Positions 1-7,944 are shown, numbered from the stretch's first letter. The stretch is DNA of 64,000 nt from Limisphaerales bacterium (GCA_009773355.1 WRPG01000026.1:1-64000), one strand, 5' to 3'. The notes: generated from the letters alone by a model not told the origin. Numbers and translations are program-made.

Positions 1-75
1 CGCGGGGCCAAGGGCAAACAACTCAACGCTGCCCTCAAGCCCGACTACCTCCTCCGCCTGCTCAAAGCGACCTGA
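1..75 (+). CDS. C-terminal end of an unidentified protein (partial)
   Basis: Frame 1 is open from the window edge to a TGA at 73-75 and encodes the last 24 residues of a protein, basic and leucine-rich (ending LLRLLKAT). The codon use is GC-rich like the neighbouring genes. There is too little sequence to name a family. The 177 bases that follow, up to the next gene, show no convincing coding or structural feature. Confidence 0.45.
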   Translation, partial: RGAKGKQLNAALKPDYLLRLLKAT

Positions 76-252
76 ACTATTTTGATGCGTCAGCCCTGAA
101 CCTTGGAAACAGGTTTCCGGCCGTTCGCGCCTGGCGTTGGCGGCGATCAGCATGCGAATCAGGACACCCGCAAACTTCCGCTTGTTTCGCTTTGTCGCCA
201 AACATAGATTCCGCGCACGCGAATTAAGCGTGCGCGCCGTCGCCCAGGTTGA

Positions 253-921
253 ATGATTGAGCTGATTCAGTTTCCGTGGAGTCCCTTCTGCATCGTGCAG
301 CGGCGCATCTTGGAGTTTGCGGGGGTGCGGTTCAAAATCACCAACATCCCCAACACCGACCGTTCGCTCGTGTGGAAGCTCACGCGGGAGCGCTACTACC
401 AGGTGCCCATCATCCGCGATGGCCGGCAGGTGGTGTTCGAGACGGGCGAGGACTCGCAGGTGATCGCCAAGTATCTCGACAACAAGCTGGGACTGGGGTT
501 GTTCCCGCCGCACCTGCGCGGATTGCAGACGATTCTCTGGAGGCACATCGAGGACGAGATCGAGGGGCTGGGGTTCCGGCTGAACGACATTTACTACCGC
601 GCGGTCATCCCGGCGAGGGAGCGGCTGGCGTTCGTGCGGCACAAGGAGCGGAAGTTCGGGCGTGGCTGCCTGGAGCGGTGGCGCGACGAGCAGCCGATGC
701 TCCTCAAGCAACTGGAGGAGCGGCTCATCCCCTACGAGCAGATGCTGCTGGAGAAGCCCTTCCTGCTCGGCGACCGTCCGCGCTTCGTGGACTTCGACCT
801 CTACGGGATGCTGGGCAACTTCCTCGCCTCCCGCAAATACGAGCTGCCCGCCGCGCACACGCAAATCCGCGCGTGGTATGCGCACATGACCAAGGCGCGG
901 GCCGCTGATTTCTCCCCCTGA
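253..921 (+). CDS. Glutathione S-transferase-like protein
   Basis: A 222-residue cytosolic protein with the two-domain layout of glutathione S-transferases. Residues 1-80 look like the thioredoxin-fold half: the opening strand MIELIQF, then SPFC (Cys13) at the helix start where GST/glutaredoxin-type proteins hold the reactive residue, the conserved cis-proline region YYQVPII (Pro52) and the glutathione gamma-Glu contact E-T-G-E-D-S near residue 63. Residues 90-222 are helical, with the family-like segment FLLGDRPRFVDFDLYG near 170. The ATG at 253 gives the standard N-terminus, although no strong ribosome-binding site is visible. The substrate cannot be told. It is a single-gene unit ahead of phoH. 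The family assignment is fairly sure; a true glutathione-conjugating activity is not shown. Confidence 0.75.
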   Translation: MIELIQFPWSPFCIVQRRILEFAGVRFKITNIPNTDRSLVWKLTRERYYQVPIIRDGRQVVFETGEDSQVIAKYLDNKLGLGLFPPHLRGLQTILWRHIEDEIEGLGFRLNDIYYRAVIPARERLAFVRHKERKFGRGCLERWRDEQPMLLKQLEERLIPYEQMLLEKPFLLGDRPRFVDFDLYGMLGNFLASRKYELPAAHTQIRAWYAHMTKARAADFSP

Positions 922-1009
922 TGGTTCAACTCCCAAGTCGCACTCCGCCCGTCCGATTCCGGCTCCGCTGCCGGACGCAGGCGCGGCGGCAAGGTGCATT
1001 GTTTCAATT

Positions 1010-2329
1010 GTGAAAAACTACATCCTCGACACCAACGTCCTGCTCCACGACCCCAACTCCCTCCTCAACTTCAAGGACAACCACGTCCTCATCCCCATCG
1101 AGGTCGTGGAGGAGATTGACAACTTCAAGCGCGACTCCAGCGAGCTGGGCCAGAACGCGCGGGGCGTGTCGCGGATGCTGGACAGCCTGCGCGGCACGGG
1201 GCGCTTGAGCGAGGGCGTCGTGCTCCAGAACGGCGGACACCTGCGCATCCTGCTCGACAGCAAGAACGGCAACGGCAATGCCAACGGCGGCCTGCATACA
1301 ACGGTTCAGAACGTGGACAACCGCATCCTCGCCCATGCGCTCATGGTCAAGCAGGGCCAGCCCGACGTCGCCACCGTGCTCGTGAGCAAGGACATCAACC
1401 TCCGCATCAAGGCCGACGCGCACGGCTTGTCCGCCGAGGACTACGAGACCGACCGCGTGCGGTTGCAGGATTTGTATTCCGGGATGTTCGACTTGGCGGT
1501 GACGCCGGAGCAAATCGTGAAGTTCCGCGCGGAGGATGAATTGCCGCTCCCGACGAACCGCCAGTATTTCCCGAACGAGTATTGCACGCTCACCGAGCCA
1601 GCGAACCCGAAGCGCACCGTGCTCGCGAAGGTGGACGCCACCGGCAAGAAGCTCGTGCCCATCGTGGATGTGCGCGAGGGCGTTTGGGGCATCAAACCGC
1701 GCAATCGCGAGCAGCACTTCGCCTTCGACGCGCTGCTCGACGACCGCATCAAGCTCGTCACGCTCATGGGCAAGGCCGGCACCGGCAAGACGCTCATGGC
1801 GATGGCCGCCGGCCTCAAGCGCACGGTGATGGACCGCGAGTTCCGCCGGCTGGTCGTGGCGCGCCCGACCATTTCGATGGGCAAGGAGCTGGGCTTTCTG
1901 CCCGGCTCGCTGGAGGAAAAGCTCGGCCCGTGGATGCAGCCGATTCACGACGCGCTCGAACTTCTCAGCGACCTGAACATGGGCAACGACCACCGCCGCA
2001 GCAGCGACCTGCTTCGCAGCGGCACCATCGTCGTCGAGGCGTTGAGCTACATCCGCGGCCGCAGCATCGCGAACCAGTTCATGATCATTGACGAGGCGCA
2101 GAACCTCACGCCGCTGGAGGTGAAGACGATCGTCACGCGCGTCGGCAACGGCACGAAAATCATCTTCACCGGCGACCCCTACCAGATTGACAACCCCTAC
2201 GTGGACAGCTCCTCGAACGGGTTCAACTACCTCATCAGCAAGTTCCGCGACCACGCCATCGCCGCGCACGTCGAGCTGCAACGGGGCGAGCGCTCCGACC
2301 TCGCCGAGCTGGCGGCGAATGTGTTGTAG
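1010..2329 (+). CDS. PIN domain-PhoH family ATPase
   Basis: A 439-residue protein with an N-terminal PIN nuclease domain (about residues 1-150, opening with the ILDTNVLLHDP strand whose Asp7 is a PIN metal ligand) and a C-terminal PhoH P-loop ATPase domain. Walker A is GKAGTGKT at about 254-261 and Walker B is MIIDEAQN at about 358-365, followed by the PhoH-typical IIFTGDPYQID. PIN-PhoH proteins are thought to act as RNA helicase/ribonucleases in the cytoplasm; that is family knowledge, not shown here. The start is a GTG. Starting any later would remove the catalytic PIN strand, so GTG at 1010 is well supported. It is followed by 237 bases without a gene. Confidence 0.92.
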   Translation: MKNYILDTNVLLHDPNSLLNFKDNHVLIPIEVVEEIDNFKRDSSELGQNARGVSRMLDSLRGTGRLSEGVVLQNGGHLRILLDSKNGNGNANGGLHTTVQNVDNRILAHALMVKQGQPDVATVLVSKDINLRIKADAHGLSAEDYETDRVRLQDLYSGMFDLAVTPEQIVKFRAEDELPLPTNRQYFPNEYCTLTEPANPKRTVLAKVDATGKKLVPIVDVREGVWGIKPRNREQHFAFDALLDDRIKLVTLMGKAGTGKTLMAMAAGLKRTVMDREFRRLVVARPTISMGKELGFLPGSLEEKLGPWMQPIHDALELLSDLNMGNDHRRSSDLLRSGTIVVEALSYIRGRSIANQFMIIDEAQNLTPLEVKTIVTRVGNGTKIIFTGDPYQIDNPYVDSSSNGFNYLISKFRDHAIAAHVELQRGERSDLAELAANVL

Positions 2330-2566
2330 CCGGCCTGCCGCAGGTGTCCGGCGATGGGAAGGAGGCTGAATTATCAGGGCTTCGGCGCGTCTCTTGCCCG
2401 CGCTGGGAATGGCTTTTTGACGGGCAAAATCGGGCTTCAAGATTCCCGAAAATTTTTGTGGCGCAAAAGCTCGACCTTGCTACATTCGCGCACTCTTTTG
2501 CGGGCGGGCTTGCTCGACAGTGTTGAAATTCGCAAGTCCACGCGCGGGTAAAACCAGTTTTGTGCT

Positions 2567-3184
2567 GTGACTAAGAAGAAGATGATTACCAAAAAGCCGG
2601 CCGCTCCGGCCAAGAAAGCCAAGAACGTCGGCTCCGCCACGCTCGCGGCGATCCTGGGCAAGGCCTCGCCCAAGCAGGAGCCGAGGCAGTCCGTGATGTG
2701 GACGCCCAACGGCAAGGTGAAAATCAAGCCGGAGTGGCAGGGTTATTACAACACACTGCTCGACCTCCGCGAGCGCCTGCGCAGCCAGATGAACGGCCTC
2801 GCGAAGGAGTCCGCCACCCAGATGGAGAGCTACAGCCTCCACATGGGCGACTCCGGCACGGACAACTTCGATCGTGACTTTGCCCTCAGCCTGCTCTCGT
2901 CCGACCAGGACGCGATTTACGAGATCGAAGAGGCGCTCAAGCGTATCGAGCGCGGCACCTTCGGCGTCTGCGAACTGACCAACAAGAACATCCCCAAGGC
3001 CCGTCTCGAGGCGATTCCTTGGACGCGCTTCACCGTCGAGGCGCAGGCGCAGCTTGAGCGTGAGGGCGCGCTCCGTCAGAAACGCCTCGCCGCCCTCGGC
3101 TCCATGGAATCCACCGCCGTGGCTGACATTGACGACAGCGACGTGGAGGAAGCCGAAGAGAAACCCGCCAAGGAAAAGGAATAA
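2567..3184 (+). CDS. DksA/TraR-like protein with a degenerate zinc finger
   Basis: A 205-residue protein. The N-terminus (1-25) is Lys/Ala/Pro-rich, residues 50-125 form a coiled coil with the family-like acidic segment GDSGTDNFDRDFAL, and residues 125-170 occupy the position of the DksA zinc finger. Only one of the usual four cysteines survives (Cys135 in FGVCELTNK); the matching positions read IPKARLEAIPWTRF. The tail is Lys/Glu-rich. DksA-type proteins bind the RNA polymerase secondary channel and tune rRNA/ribosomal gene transcription. The setting directly upstream of rpmG-rpsR fits a ribosome-linked role, but that is inference. The start GTG at 2567 is used; ATG at 2582 is an alternative five codons in. 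Confidence 0.8.
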   Translation: MTKKKMITKKPAAPAKKAKNVGSATLAAILGKASPKQEPRQSVMWTPNGKVKIKPEWQGYYNTLLDLRERLRSQMNGLAKESATQMESYSLHMGDSGTDNFDRDFALSLLSSDQDAIYEIEEALKRIERGTFGVCELTNKNIPKARLEAIPWTRFTVEAQAQLEREGALRQKRLAALGSMESTAVADIDDSDVEEAEEKPAKEKE

Positions 3185-3190
3185 GAGTTT

Positions 3191-3358
3191 ATGGCCCGTG
3201 AAAACGTAACTATCGAATGCACTGAAGCGCGCAAGGAAGGCAAGTCGCCCTCCCGCTACCAGACCAGCCGCAACAAGAAGCTCCAGCAGGAGAAGGTGGA
3301 GAAGAAGAAATACAATCCCGCCCTCCGCCGGCACACCCTGCACCGCGAAATCAAATAA
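3191..3358 (+). CDS. rpmG: 50S ribosomal protein L33
   Basis: A 55-residue protein starting [14 protein letters not shown] and containing the L33 signature [12 protein letters not shown] near the C-terminus. L33 is a small component of the large ribosomal subunit. Only one cysteine (Cys10) is visible, so this looks like a zinc-free or partly degenerate form. It begins six bases after the DksA-like stop and ends five bases before rpsR, so the three genes are very probably co-transcribed. Confidence 0.95.
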   Translation: MARENVTIECTEARKEGKSPSRYQTSRNKKLQQEKVEKKKYNPALRRHTLHREIK

Positions 3359-3363
3359 CCTCT

Positions 3364-3615
3364 ATGCCTCGCAAGACCCACACCGACAAGAAGGACGCCA
3401 AAGGCCGCACCACGGAGAAACGCGCTCCCCGTCCCAAGCCCAAGCTGGAGTTCACGCTCGACGCGATTGACTACAAGAACGTGACCCTGTTGAAGCAGTT
3501 CGTCACCGACAACGGACGCATCCTGCCGCGCAAATACACCGGTCTCCCCGCGCAATTCCAGCGCCGCGTGACGACCGCCATCAAGCGCGCCCGGCAGATG
3601 CTGTTGATGAAGTAG
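3364..3615 (+). CDS. rpsR: 30S ribosomal protein S18
   Basis: An 83-residue protein with the S18 core: [21 protein letters not shown], then the signature [19 protein letters not shown]. The N-terminal 25 residues are a Lys/Arg/Pro-rich extension. It binds 16S rRNA in the small-subunit platform next to S6. It is the last gene of the dksA-like/rpmG/rpsR unit and is followed within 10 bases by a strong terminator hairpin. Confidence 0.96.
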   Translation: MPRKTHTDKKDAKGRTTEKRAPRPKPKLEFTLDAIDYKNVTLLKQFVTDNGRILPRKYTGLPAQFQRRVTTAIKRARQMLLMK

Positions 3616-3624
3616 GCTTTCACC

Positions 3625-3659
3625 CTCCGCCTCTGGCCCCGTGCCGAGGCGGAGTTTTT
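3625..3659 (+). terminator. Rho-independent terminator after rpsR
   Basis: CTCCGCCTC at 3625-3633 pairs perfectly with GAGGCGGAG at 3646-3654, with a 12-base loop, followed by TTTTT at 3655-3659. It closes the ribosomal protein operon and separates it from the zinc-uptake genes. Confidence 0.88.
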
Positions 3660-3671
3660 GTGTCCATCGCC

Positions 3672-3686
3672 TGCAAATCGTTTGCA
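3672..3686. promoter_or_regulatory. Candidate Zur/Fur-type operator upstream of znuA
   Basis: TGCAAATCGTTTGCA is a perfect 6-3-6 inverted repeat, AT-rich against a GC-rich background, 32 bases upstream of the chosen znuA start. Fur-family regulators bind such dyads, and a Fur/Zur gene sits at the end of this gene island. It does not match a Zur consensus that I can recall, so the assignment rests on position and symmetry only. Confidence 0.35.
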
Positions 3687-3717
3687 TGAAGCGCCGCCCC
3701 GCGCTATGACTACCGCC

Positions 3718-4734
3718 ATGAGCCAGCTTCCAACCAAGCCCAGCGCTGCCGCCGTCCCCCCCTCTCCCAGCGGGAGAGGGCCGTGGAGAGGGAGAGCGGC
3801 CACTCTCTCGCAGCGAAGCCTCCTCCTCGCCTTGGCGCTGCTTCCCTTGCTCGCCCTCACCGCCTGCACCCGCGCCGCCGAACCCACCGCCAAACTCCAC
3901 GTCCTCACCAGCTTCCTCCCCGTCTATTGCTTCACCGCGAACATCGCCGGCGACCTCGCTGAAGTCGAAAACCTCCTCCCCGCCAACGTCGGCCCGCATG
4001 ACTACCAGTTCGCCCCGCGCGACCTCCGCAAGCTGTCCGGCGCGCAGCTCTTCGTCATCAACGGCCACGGCATGGAGGACTGGCTCAGCAAAGCGCTCAA
4101 GGCCGCCAAAGGCTCCCGCACCGCCACCGTCGTCGAGGCCTTCGCCCGCGTGCCCAAGGACCGCCTCATCACCGAACTTCCGCACATCCACCTCCCCGGC
4201 GAGCACGGCCATCACCACCACGACGGTCCCAACCCCCACCTCTGGCTCGACCCCACGCTTGCCGCGCACGCCGTCACGAACATCCTCGCCGCGCTGCAAA
4301 AGGCCGACCCGAAGAACGCCGCCGGCTATTCCGCCAACGCCGCCCGCTACGTCGAGCGCCTGCACGCCCTCGACCGCGACCTCGCCGCCGTGCTCGCGCC
4401 CGCCAAGGGCCGCCGCATCGTCACCTACCACCACGCCTTTCCCTACTTCACGCGCCGCTACGGCCTCGACCTCATCGGCGTCATCGAGGAGGTGCCGGAC
4501 ACCGAGCCGTCGCCCAAGTATCTCGCCGCCCTGCTCAAGGTCATGCGCGAGAAGGACGTGAAAGTCATCTTCACCGAGCCGCAATTCTCCCCCAAGCTCG
4601 CCGAGCGCATCTCCCGCGACGCCAAAGTCCCCGTCGCCGAACTCGACACCCTCGAAACCGGCCCGCTCAAGCCCACCGCCTACGAGGAAGGCCTGCGGCG
4701 GAACCTCAACACGCTGCTGAAGCATTTGAAGTGA
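3718..4734 (+). CDS. znuA: Zinc ABC transporter substrate-binding lipoprotein
   Basis: A 338-residue cluster-9 (ZnuA/TroA) metal-binding protein. After a hydrophobic signal (SLLLALALLPLLALTAC) with a lipobox ending at Cys, the mature part carries the expected ligands: His in NVGPHDYQF, His in GPNPHLWLDP, His in TYHHAFPYF and the late acidic site in IFTEPQFSPKLAERI. The His-rich loop HLPGEHGHHHHDG, typical of zinc rather than manganese binders, lies between ligands one and two. It delivers periplasmic zinc to ZnuBC. The ATG at 3718 is chosen; ATG at 3706 is equally open. The roughly 30 residues before the signal peptide are unusual and include a palindromic insertion (see 3755-3800). Confidence 0.9.
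   Translation: MSQLPTKPSAAAVPPSPSGRGPWRGRAATLSQRSLLLALALLPLLALTACTRAAEPTAKLHVLTSFLPVYCFTANIAGDLAEVENLLPANVGPHDYQFAPRDLRKLSGAQLFVINGHGMEDWLSKALKAAKGSRTATVVEAFARVPKDRLITELPHIHLPGEHGHHHHDGPNPHLWLDPTLAAHAVTNILAALQKADPKNAAGYSANAARYVERLHALDRDLAAVLAPAKGRRIVTYHHAFPYFTRRYGLDLIGVIEEVPDTEPSPKYLAALLKVMREKDVKVIFTEPQFSPKLAERISRDAKVPVAELDTLETGPLKPTAYEEGLRRNLNTLLKHLK
3755..3800. repeat. Palindromic element in frame in the znuA leader
   Basis: CCCTCTCCC at 3760-3768 and GGGAGAGGG at 3772-3780 form a perfect 9-bp hairpin with a three-base loop; GGAGAGGGAGAG and CACTCTCTC follow downstream. The element is translated in frame as a Ser/Pro/Gly/Arg stretch that pushes the signal peptide about 30 residues away from the start codon. 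Confidence 0.65.
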
Positions 4735-4760
4735 AGGCTCTTTCCCAAGGTGCATTAAGA

Positions 4761-5195
4761 ATGAGTTTGCTGTTCCAGGCTGGGGCAATCCGAGGGAATG
4801 AAGTTATCAAATGGGCGGACGAACAAGTGATTGGTTTAGACCCACTTCCTGATGCTTTGCTTGAACTCGTTCAAACAAGCCCTGAGAACACAGCAGACAT
4901 CATCTCGTTTCTTCATCGTCTTTCTACGGGTGCGGAATACTGGGAAGCACTTCGCCAATCGCTTGGTTATTTGCACGATTTCATCCGCTCGAATCCTCTC
5001 CAGGCAGAACGAATTGCCGGTGCTCTCTATTACGCCGTTACTTGCGAAGGCCCCGGCGAGATTCCCTCTGACCTAAGATTCATCCTGCGTTATGACGACG
5101 CATTTTCGTTAGCGCAAACAGGTGTCTATGGAAGCCGAGCGACCGTCTTGGAAGACTTCCTCGCGGAGCTTGGCAAATCTGTCGCGACGACTTGA
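4761..5195 (+). CDS. Hypothetical protein inserted in the znu operon
   Basis: A 144-residue protein that I do not recognise. It is acidic and mostly helical by eye (MSLLFQAGAIRGNEVIKWA, then ENTADIISFLHRLSTGAEYW), with no signal peptide or membrane segment. Its base composition and codon use are clearly more AT-rich than znuA and znuC on either side, which suggests recent transfer. It lies between znuA and znuC, where no gene is expected. A GTG at 4731 in the same frame overlaps the end of znuA; ATG at 4761 is preferred because the extra ten residues look like read-through. It could be an immunity or stress protein, but nothing in the sequence shows this. Confidence 0.65.
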   Translation: MSLLFQAGAIRGNEVIKWADEQVIGLDPLPDALLELVQTSPENTADIISFLHRLSTGAEYWEALRQSLGYLHDFIRSNPLQAERIAGALYYAVTCEGPGEIPSDLRFILRYDDAFSLAQTGVYGSRATVLEDFLAELGKSVATT

Positions 5196-5222
5196 CCGGC
5201 CGTCGCCAAAAACTTCAATGAC

Positions 5223-6038
5223 TTGAACCAACCCTCCCACACCACCTGCAGCCACTCCGCCGCTGACATCGCCGTCTCCGTGCGCGACCTGCGCGTCACG
5301 CTCGGTGGACAGGCCATCTTGCGCGGGGTGAACCTGCACCTGCATCGCGGGCAGCTCGTCGCGCTCATCGGCCCGAATGGCTCGGGCAAGACCACGCTGC
5401 TGCGCGCCATCGTCGGCCTGCAAAAGCCTGACTCCGGCGAGGTCCGCCTCTTCGGCGAGAGCAACTTGCAGAAGGCTTTGCCCCGCGTCGGCTACGTGCC
5501 GCAACGCCTCGCCCTCGACCGCAGCTTCATCCTCAGCGTCCGCGAATTCCTCGCCCTGCGCCTGCGCGAGACGCAGCACTGGTTCTGGCACCGCCACCGC
5601 GACACCGACGACCGCCTCCGCGCCGGCATGGCCGAGTTGGGTGCCGAGTCGTTGCTGGACCGCCCCATCGCCGCGCTCTCCGGCGGGCAGCTTCAGCGCG
5701 TGCTCATCGTCTTCGCGCTGCTGCGGAATCCCGACCTGCTCCTCCTCGACGAGCCCACCGCCGGCGTGGACACGCCCGGCGAACAGGACTTTTACGAAAC
5801 CATCGCGGAGGTTCACCGCCGCCACAAACTCACCGTCGTGCTCGTCTCGCACGACCTCTCGATGGTCCATCGCCACGCCTCGTGGGTCTATGCCCTCAAC
5901 GGCGTCGTCTGCTGCGAAGGCTCGCCCGAGCACGTCATGAATGCCGACTCGCTCAAGGAAGCCTACGGCCTGAACGTCACGCCGTATCACCATCACCACA
6001 ACCATTCGCACGGCCCTGGCGGAGGGGCTGCCCAATGA
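5223..6038 (+). CDS. znuC: Zinc ABC transporter ATP-binding protein
   Basis: A 271-residue ABC ATPase: Walker A GPNGSGKT near residue 53, Q-loop YVPQR, signature LSGGQLQRV, Walker B DLLLLDEPTAGVD and switch His in LVSHDLSMV. The last 25 residues are a His-rich tail (YHHHHNHSHG), consistent with handling zinc. It powers ZnuB at the inner membrane. The start is probably the TTG at 5223, because the ATG just before it is followed at once by a stop. A start at the internal GTG near 5280 would still keep all motifs. The stop overlaps the znuB start (ATGA), indicating coupled translation. Confidence 0.92.
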   Translation: MNQPSHTTCSHSAADIAVSVRDLRVTLGGQAILRGVNLHLHRGQLVALIGPNGSGKTTLLRAIVGLQKPDSGEVRLFGESNLQKALPRVGYVPQRLALDRSFILSVREFLALRLRETQHWFWHRHRDTDDRLRAGMAELGAESLLDRPIAALSGGQLQRVLIVFALLRNPDLLLLDEPTAGVDTPGEQDFYETIAEVHRRHKLTVVLVSHDLSMVHRHASWVYALNGVVCCEGSPEHVMNADSLKEAYGLNVTPYHHHHNHSHGPGGGAAQ

Positions 6039-6865
6039 ACCTGCTCTCCGACATCGAACCCTTCATGCTCCGCGCCTTCGCGGTGGCCGTCGTCATGGGA
6101 CCGCTGTGCGCGCTGCTCGGCGTGTTCGTCACCGCGAGGCGGATGGCCTTCTTCAGCGACACCATCGCTCACGGCGCGCTCGCGGGCATCGGCCTGGGCT
6201 TCCTCCTCGGCTTCGAAGACCCCACCTGGCCGATGGTGCTGTTCAGCCTGCTCGTGGCGGCGGCGATTCTCTGGCTCAAGGAGCACACCGACCTGCTCAC
6301 CGACACCATCATGGCGCTGCTGCTCTCCGGCTCCGTGGCGTTCGGCATCATCGTGTTGAGCCTGCTCAAGAACCGGCGCGGCGAGCTGCACCGCTACCTC
6401 TTCGGCGACATCCTCAGCGTCGGCCCGGACGACGTGTGGCTCGCCGTGGTGCTGTGCGGAGCCATTGGCGTGTGGCTGTTTGCCAAGTTGAGTCCGCTCG
6501 CGCTGCTCACCGCGAGCGAAGACCTCGCGCACGTCTGCGGCGTGCGCACGCGCTGGCTGAACTACGCCTTCGTGCTCGTGCTCACCGTGGTCGTGTCACT
6601 GAGCATCCGGCTGCTGGGCATCATCCTCGTCACCTCGCTCGTGGTCATCCCGCCCGCCGCCGCGCGCAACCTCGCGCGCAACCTCCGCCAGCAGCTCATC
6701 CTCAGTCTCATCATCGGCCTGTTCGGCGGCGCGGCCGGCACCGTGGCGAGCTACCACTGGGACATCCCCTGCGGCCCGGCCATCGTGATGGCGTGCATCG
6801 CGGTGTTCATCGGCTCGCTGCTGGTGAGCAAGCTGTGGCTGAACAAGCCAGTGAAGGCTGCTTGA
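6035..6865 (+). CDS. znuB: Zinc ABC transporter permease
   Basis: A 276-residue inner-membrane protein of the ABC-3 family with about eight hydrophobic segments. The family-typical region RRMAFFSDTIAHGALAGIGL follows the first helix, and SLSIRLLGIILVTSLVVIPP lies in the second half. It forms the zinc channel with ZnuA and ZnuC. ATG at 6035 overlaps the znuC stop by four bases, which fixes the start; the frame is open further upstream inside znuC, but that part is not a membrane-protein sequence. Confidence 0.94.
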   Translation: MNLLSDIEPFMLRAFAVAVVMGPLCALLGVFVTARRMAFFSDTIAHGALAGIGLGFLLGFEDPTWPMVLFSLLVAAAILWLKEHTDLLTDTIMALLLSGSVAFGIIVLSLLKNRRGELHRYLFGDILSVGPDDVWLAVVLCGAIGVWLFAKLSPLALLTASEDLAHVCGVRTRWLNYAFVLVLTVVVSLSIRLLGIILVTSLVVIPPAAARNLARNLRQQLILSLIIGLFGGAAGTVASYHWDIPCGPAIVMACIAVFIGSLLVSKLWLNKPVKAA

Positions 6866-6924
6866 GGTTTGCGCATGGTGAATCCTGATTTGCCAAAACT
6901 CTCTCCGCGCGGCACTTTCGAGAC

Positions 6925-7146
6925 ATGAGCACGGTAATGGAAATCCGCGAGGCCATCGGCAAGCTCTCACTTGAGGAGCGGGCTGAAATCACCGCCGAGC
7001 TATGCGGCTGGGCCGACGATGATTGGGACCGGCAGATGAAGCGCGACGTGCAGCAGGGCAAGCTCTCCGCTTTCAACCGCGCGGGTGATGCCGCCCAGTC
7101 CTCCGGACACACGCGTCCCTTGAACGAAATCCTTCGCGAGCCGTGA
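6925..7146 (+). CDS. Antitoxin-like protein of a type II toxin-antitoxin pair
   Basis: A 73-residue protein, MSTVMEIREAIGKLSLEERAEITAELCGW, then DDDWDRQMKRDVQQGKL. The pattern of a short helical N-terminus followed by the DDDWDRQ stretch is common in small antitoxin-like proteins encoded before RelE/ParE-type toxins. Its stop overlaps the next start (GTGA, 7143-7146), the usual translational coupling of such pairs. Binding to the toxin and DNA is inferred, not seen. It sits between znuB and the zinc regulator, an unusual place. Confidence 0.6.
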   Translation: MSTVMEIREAIGKLSLEERAEITAELCGWADDDWDRQMKRDVQQGKLSAFNRAGDAAQSSGHTRPLNEILREP

Positions 7147-7403
7147 CCATCCCCAGCAGTGGCACGCAGGAATTCTGGCAACTCTATCGCGCTCTGCCTC
7201 TGCCCGTCCGGATGCTCGCCCGCAAGAACTACGCGCTGTGGTCTGCGAACGCCTTTCATCCCTCCCTGCATTTCAAATCCATCGGCAAACCCAACTGGTC
7301 CGTGCGGGTCGGCGACCACTACAGGGCGGTTGGGAAGTTCACGGGTGACAGTTTCCTATGGCAATGGATCGGCACGCACGAGGACTACAATAAACGATTC
7401 TGA
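7143..7403 (+). CDS. RelE/ParE-like toxin
   Basis: An 86-residue basic protein with the short RelE/ParE fold pattern: N-terminal helices (FWQLYRALPLPVRMLARKNYALW), then strands SLHFKSIG, WSVRVGDHYRAVGKF and LWQWIGTHEDYNKRF. The R-V-G-D-H-Y-R-A-V-G and W-I-G-T-H-E-D-Y segments are typical of this superfamily. Such toxins cut mRNA on the ribosome or block gyrase; which applies cannot be told. The start is GTG, overlapping the antitoxin stop. The pair ends 25 bases before the Fur-family gene. Confidence 0.65.
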   Translation: MTIPSSGTQEFWQLYRALPLPVRMLARKNYALWSANAFHPSLHFKSIGKPNWSVRVGDHYRAVGKFTGDSFLWQWIGTHEDYNKRF

Positions 7404-7428
7404 CCTGGCACGCGGTGCCGTGCCGCCC

Positions 7429-7944
7429 ATGAAGAAGACCCATTCCCACGCACACGACCACTCCGCCGAACCGTTGGCTGACCTGACTTCGCGGCTGCGA
7501 CAGAAGTCCCAGCGCGTCACCGGGCCGCGGCAGGCCATCCTCGCGTTGCTCCGCGAGCACCGGCATCCGATGACGAACAAGGAAATCCACGCCGCGCTGG
7601 CGAAGGGCGACTGCGACCTCGCGACCATCTACCGCTCGATGCACCTGCTCGAAGGCATGGGCATGGTGAAGCGCTTCGACTTCGGTGACGGCACGGCGCG
7701 CTTCGAGTTGGTCACGGGCGACGAGCACGCGCACCACCATCACCTCGTCTGCACCTGCTGCGCTGACATCGTGGAGATTGACGACTGCTTCGCGGAGGAA
7801 CTGGAGCAGCGCGTCGCCGCCGCGCACGGCTTCAAGAGCGTGACGCACAAGCTGGAGTTCTTCGGCGTCTGCCCTGACTGCCAGAAGGAAGGCCACTCGC
7901 ATGAGCAGACGAAGCGCGCGCGGCGCAAGCCGTGCGGGTGTTGA
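7429..7944 (+). CDS. zur: Fur-family regulator, probably zinc-sensing (Zur)
   Basis: A 171-residue Fur-family repressor. Residues 1-15 are His-rich (KKTHSHAHDHS). The winged helix follows, with the hallmark RVTGPRQAILALL, MTNKEIHAAL and CDLATIYRSMHLLEGMGMV. The dimerisation/metal domain has HAHHHHLVCTCC and CPDC, giving two CxxC motifs for structural zinc. The C-terminus is His/Cys-rich. Its position after ZnuABC and the His-rich ends argue for zinc rather than iron sensing. Coding potential is poor upstream of ATG 7429, which is why that start is chosen. The element starting at 7945 abuts its TGA. Confidence 0.88.
   Translation: MKKTHSHAHDHSAEPLADLTSRLRQKSQRVTGPRQAILALLREHRHPMTNKEIHAALAKGDCDLATIYRSMHLLEGMGMVKRFDFGDGTARFELVTGDEHAHHHHLVCTCCADIVEIDDCFAEELEQRVAAAHGFKSVTHKLEFFGVCPDCQKEGHSHEQTKRARRKPCGC

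Noticed and set aside
3658-3717. Longer start of znuA at GTG/ATG codons close to 3658
   Set aside because: It would overlap the rpsR terminator T-run and the dyad at 3672-3686, and adds sequence unlike a signal peptide.
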